Source: Halomonas salinarum
GTDB lineage: Bacteria > Pseudomonadota > Gammaproteobacteria > Pseudomonadales > Halomonadaceae
Direction of reading: 5' to 3'
Assembly: GCF_012062845.1 (NCBI RefSeq)
Contig: NZ_WWNB01000006.1
Coordinates: forward strand, 62,001 to 126,000
Length of the DNA: 64,000 nt
Part shown: positions 61,418-64,000 of the stretch, in pieces
How positions within the stretch are numbered: the stretch's first letter is position 1
How the letters are laid out: each line of letters starts with the position of its first letter
Notes under the pieces: model-generated
Databases searched by the model: none
What the model saw: the letters and a program-made list of their open reading frames with translations, nothing else
Told to the model about the DNA's origin: nothing
Made by a program: the position numbers and the translations under genes

Positions 61418-61867
61418 ATGAAAGTCAGCGATCTGGCCAAAGCCGCCGGGGTAACGTCCGAGACGGTGCGCCACTATACCCGCGAGGGGTTGCTGGCCCC
61501 CGCCAAGGATCCCCATAACGGCTATCACCGCTTCGATAGCCAGGATCTCGAACGACTGGCTTTCATCCAGCGTGCGCGCACCCTGGGGTTCAGCATCAAG
61601 GAGATTCACGAGATTCTTGACCATGCCGACCACGGCGATTCGCCTTGCCCCCTGGTCCGCGACCTGCTGGCGAGCCGCCTGCCACAAATCCGCGAGCGCA
61701 TCCAGGAATTAGAGGCGCTGGCGACGCGTATGGAGCAAGCGCTGGACGCCTGGGCCGACATGCCCGACGGCACGCCAGATGGCCACAGCCTGTGCAGGCT
61801 GATCGAGAGCCTGCCCGCCCCATCGACCGACAAGGCGGCCTCCAACACCGCCAAGGAGGAGGCATGA
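61418..61867 (+). CDS. MerR-family metal-responsive regulator
   Basis: 149 aa. The winged helix-turn-helix is N-terminal ([28 protein letters not shown]), followed by [12 protein letters not shown] and a long dimerisation helix (about 80-112). Potential metal ligands are C77 (DSPCPLV), H123 and C126 ([10 protein letters not shown]). CueR uses two cysteines in the C-terminal loop; ZntR/CadR/MerR types also use one near residue 77-82. This protein has the latter but lacks a cysteine near 112-114. GGAG precedes the ATG; the stop overlaps the ATPase start (ATGA). It probably activates its own operon. Confidence 0.9.
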   Translation: MKVSDLAKAAGVTSETVRHYTREGLLAPAKDPHNGYHRFDSQDLERLAFIQRARTLGFSIKEIHEILDHADHGDSPCPLVRDLLASRLPQIRERIQELEALATRMEQALDAWADMPDGTPDGHSLCRLIESLPAPSTDKAASNTAKEEA

Positions 61868-64000
61868 AGCCACCTAATGACGAGACAAGGCAGCCCTTGT
61901 CGACGCTTGAACGCCATATCCCCGGCATGAGCTGCCAGGGCTGCGTGTCACGCATGCGCAAGGCCATCCAGGCCGAAGACCCGGACGCTGACGTAACCGG
62001 CAAGCCAGGTGAGAAGCGTCTCGACGTCACCACTAGCCTCGATGGCGAGCGAGTCGATGCCCTGCTCAAGGACGCAGGCTATCCGGCCGACGAGGCAGCC
62101 ACATCTGGCGCTGTGGCGACCGACAGCGCAGCGGGCGCCCCGGCGCCAGGCTCAGAACAGGCATCGGCCCCAGAGCCGCAAGCTGCCGCATCGAATGAAC
62201 AGCCGGCGCACGACCGGGCGAAGAGCGTGCGTCTATCGCTCTCCGGCATGACCTGTGCAAGTTGCGTGAAGAGCATTAAGCAGGCCCTTGAGCGCACCTC
62301 GGGTGTCACTGAGGCCGAGGTCAATTTCGCCAGTCAAACGGCTCAGGTACGGGGTAGCGCCAGCACTCAGACTCTCATTGAGGCCGTCGAAAGCGCCGGT
62401 TATGGCGCCTCCCCCATCGAGGACCTGCGCCAGGCCGAGGCGCGGCGCGCCGAAAACGATCAGCTGGCCTACCGTCAGCGCCGGCGCGGCAGCCTGATGG
62501 CGCTGGCGCTGGCCGTGCCACTGATGATCGCCATGTTCTTTCATCATCCCGACCCGACCGGAGCAGAACGGGGTGTCTGGGGGGTGATCGGTCTGCTGAC
62601 ACTGGGGGTGCTGGCAGGTCCGGGCAGACATTTCTTCGTCAACGCCGCCAAGGCGCTGCGCCACCACGAGGCCAACATGGACACCCTGGTGGCCATGGGC
62701 ACCGGCACCGCCTGGCTGTATTCCATGGCCGTGGTCATCTTCGCGCCCTGGCTACCCGAGGCAGCCCACAGCCTGTACTTCGAGGCATCAACCATGATCA
62801 TCGGGCTGATCCTTGCCGGCAACGCCCTGGAGCTCAAGGCCCGAGGTCGCACCAGCGAGGCCCTTGGCCGTCTGCTCGACCTGCAGTCAAGCACCGCGCG
62901 GGTGATCCGCGACGGCAAGGAGCAGGATATCGAGATCGATGCCGTACGCACGGGTGATCGCATTCGGGTGCGCCCCGGCGAGCGCCTGCCGGTGGATGGT
63001 GAGGTCGAGGACGGCGAGAGTCATGTCGATGAATCCATGCTCACCGGCGAGCCGCAGGCGGTCGCCAAGGGCACGGGCGACGAGGTCAGCGCCGGCACGG
63101 TCAACGGCCGGGGTAGCCTGATCTATCGCGCGACCCGCGTCGGCGCCGATACACGACTTGGCCGCATCACCGACCAGGTCGCCCAGGCTCAAGGCTCGCG
63201 CCCACCGATCGGCGCCCTGGCCGACCGGGTCGCCGGCGTTTTCGTGCCCACGGTGATGATCATCGCCGTTGCCACGGCGCTGGTCTGGTTCAACGTCGGC
63301 CCCGAGCCCCGGGTGCTGCACATGCTGATCACCGCCACGGCGGTACTGATCATTGCCTGCCCCTGCGCCCTGGGGCTCGCCACGCCACTCTCGACCATGA
63401 TCGGAGTCGGCAAGGCCGCCGAGCATGGCGTGCTGATCCGAAACGGTGAGGCCCTGCAGATGGCAAGCAGCCTGACCACGCTGGTGGTGGACAAGACCGG
63501 CACTCTCACCGAGGGCAAGCCGCGTGTCACCGAAACGCAGTTCCTCGATGAGCAGGCCGATGCAACGCAGACGCTTGGCTTTATTGCAGGGCTCGAGCAG
63601 GGATCGGAACACCCGCTGGCCGCGGCTTTGCTGTCGCATGCCGAGCAGGAGGGAGCAACGCCAGCCACCGTCAGGGACTTCACCAGCGTGACCGGTGGCG
63701 GCGTCAAGGCCACCACCGAGCAAGGACAGTCGCTGCTGCTCGGCAACGCCAGACTGCTCAAGGACCAGGGCGTGGACCTGACCCCGGGCGAGGCCATCGT
63801 CGAGCGGCTCGAGGGCAAGGCGCGCACCGTGGTGCAGCTGGCCGTCGATGGCCGACTCGCGGCCGTCTTCGGCATCAGTGACCCGCTACGCGAGGACAGC
63901 CGCGCAGCCGTGCAACGCCTGCAGAAAGATGGCCTCAAGGTGGTGATGCTGACCGGCGACAACGCCCATACCGCCGCTGCCATCGGCCAGGAGGTGGGCA
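61864..64000 (+). CDS. copA: copper-type P1B ATPase, 5' portion
   Basis: About 712 codons are present; the gene runs off the right edge. Two heavy-metal-binding domains come first, GMSCQGC (about 21-27) and GMTCASC (about 128-134), joined by an Ala/Pro/Ser linker. Then come membrane segments, the actuator TGEP (LTGEPQAV), the translocation motif CPC ([15 protein letters not shown]), the phosphorylation site [10 protein letters not shown], the HP motif (SEHPLAAAL) and MLTGDN. The pump exports monovalent copper (or silver) to the periplasm by family. The frame has no stop to the end. The first metal domain looks more like a chaperone type. Confidence 0.93.
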   Translation, partial: MKPPNDETRQPLSTLERHIPGMSCQGCVSRMRKAIQAEDPDADVTGKPGEKRLDVTTSLDGERVDALLKDAGYPADEAATSGAVATDSAAGAPAPGSEQASAPEPQAAASNEQPAHDRAKSVRLSLSGMTCASCVKSIKQALERTSGVTEAEVNFASQTAQVRGSASTQTLIEAVESAGYGASPIEDLRQAEARRAENDQLAYRQRRRGSLMALALAVPLMIAMFFHHPDPTGAERGVWGVIGLLTLGVLAGPGRHFFVNAAKALRHHEANMDTLVAMGTGTAWLYSMAVVIFAPWLPEAAHSLYFEASTMIIGLILAGNALELKARGRTSEALGRLLDLQSSTARVIRDGKEQDIEIDAVRTGDRIRVRPGERLPVDGEVEDGESHVDESMLTGEPQAVAKGTGDEVSAGTVNGRGSLIYRATRVGADTRLGRITDQVAQAQGSRPPIGALADRVAGVFVPTVMIIAVATALVWFNVGPEPRVLHMLITATAVLIIACPCALGLATPLSTMIGVGKAAEHGVLIRNGEALQMASSLTTLVVDKTGTLTEGKPRVTETQFLDEQADATQTLGFIAGLEQGSEHPLAAALLSHAEQEGATPATVRDFTSVTGGGVKATTEQGQSLLLGNARLLKDQGVDLTPGEAIVERLEGKARTVVQLAVDGRLAAVFGISDPLREDSRAAVQRLQKDGLKVVMLTGDNAHTAAAIGQEVG

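Overview
The window is 64 kb of high-GC, gene-dense chromosome from a gammaproteobacterium. The best guess is a Halomonas-like member of the Halomonadaceae. This rests on gene order that closely matches the pseudomonad/oceanospirillalean order (tilS-accA-dnaE-rnhB-lpxB-lpxA-fabZ-lpxD-skp-bamA-rseP-dxr-cdsA-uppS-frr-pyrH-tsf-rpsB / map-glnD-dapC-dapD-dapE; radC / coaBC-dut-algC-argB; rsmD / ftsY-ftsE-ftsX-rpoH), on acidic and low-complexity insertions in conserved proteins, and on the gene content. No search could be run, so the genus is an inference. No rRNA, tRNA, CRISPR array, prophage, transposase or complete mobile element was seen.

Layout. 1-19,900 (minus strand) is one long colinear housekeeping block running from rpsB down to a truncated tilS: translation (rpsB, tsf, frr), UMP kinase, phospholipid, undecaprenyl and isoprenoid synthesis (cdsA, uppS, dxr), site-2 protease, outer-membrane assembly (bamA, skp), lipid A (lpxD, lpxA, lpxB, with fabZ), then rnhB, dnaE and accA. 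20,000-28,000 (plus) holds map, glnD and a lysine/DAP operon (dapC-yffB-dapD-dapE) plus a small unknown. 28,100-31,400 holds a membrane-anchored cold-shock-domain protein, slyX, and a redox pair (trxB, ahpC) with a clear OxyR-type operator. 31,600-42,000 holds acnA, then on the minus strand malic enzyme, trpS, alanine dehydrogenase, a DUF2007 zinc-ribbon protein, rlmI, mutM, rpmG and rpmB. 42,400-48,500 holds radC and, divergently, coaBC-dut-algC-argB-slmA. 48,600-53,900 holds rpoH and ftsXEY with divergent rsmD and zapB. 54,000-56,800 is the least ordinary part: a bolA / HolD-like / rimI operon, a decayed MFS transporter, and an unknown gene. 56,900-61,100 holds lysS, prfB (with its programmed frameshift) and a fadL-type porin. 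The right edge is a MerR-family regulator followed by a copper-type P1B ATPase that runs off the end.

No wholly new multi-gene system was found; this is mostly core genome. The points worth a second look are a strongly diverged candidate for the DNA polymerase III psi subunit carrying a repetitive insertion; degenerate 15-bp repeat expansions inside mutM and dut, with related short tandem repeats in several intergenic gaps; a transporter pseudogene made by one large internal deletion; a terminator-like hairpin inside the probable trxB leader; and several promoter/operator sites readable directly (OxyR at ahpC, MerR-type at the copper locus, a PsrA-like palindrome at fadL, a sigma-E-like promoter at rpoH, sigma-70 promoters for bamA, dapC and rpmB).
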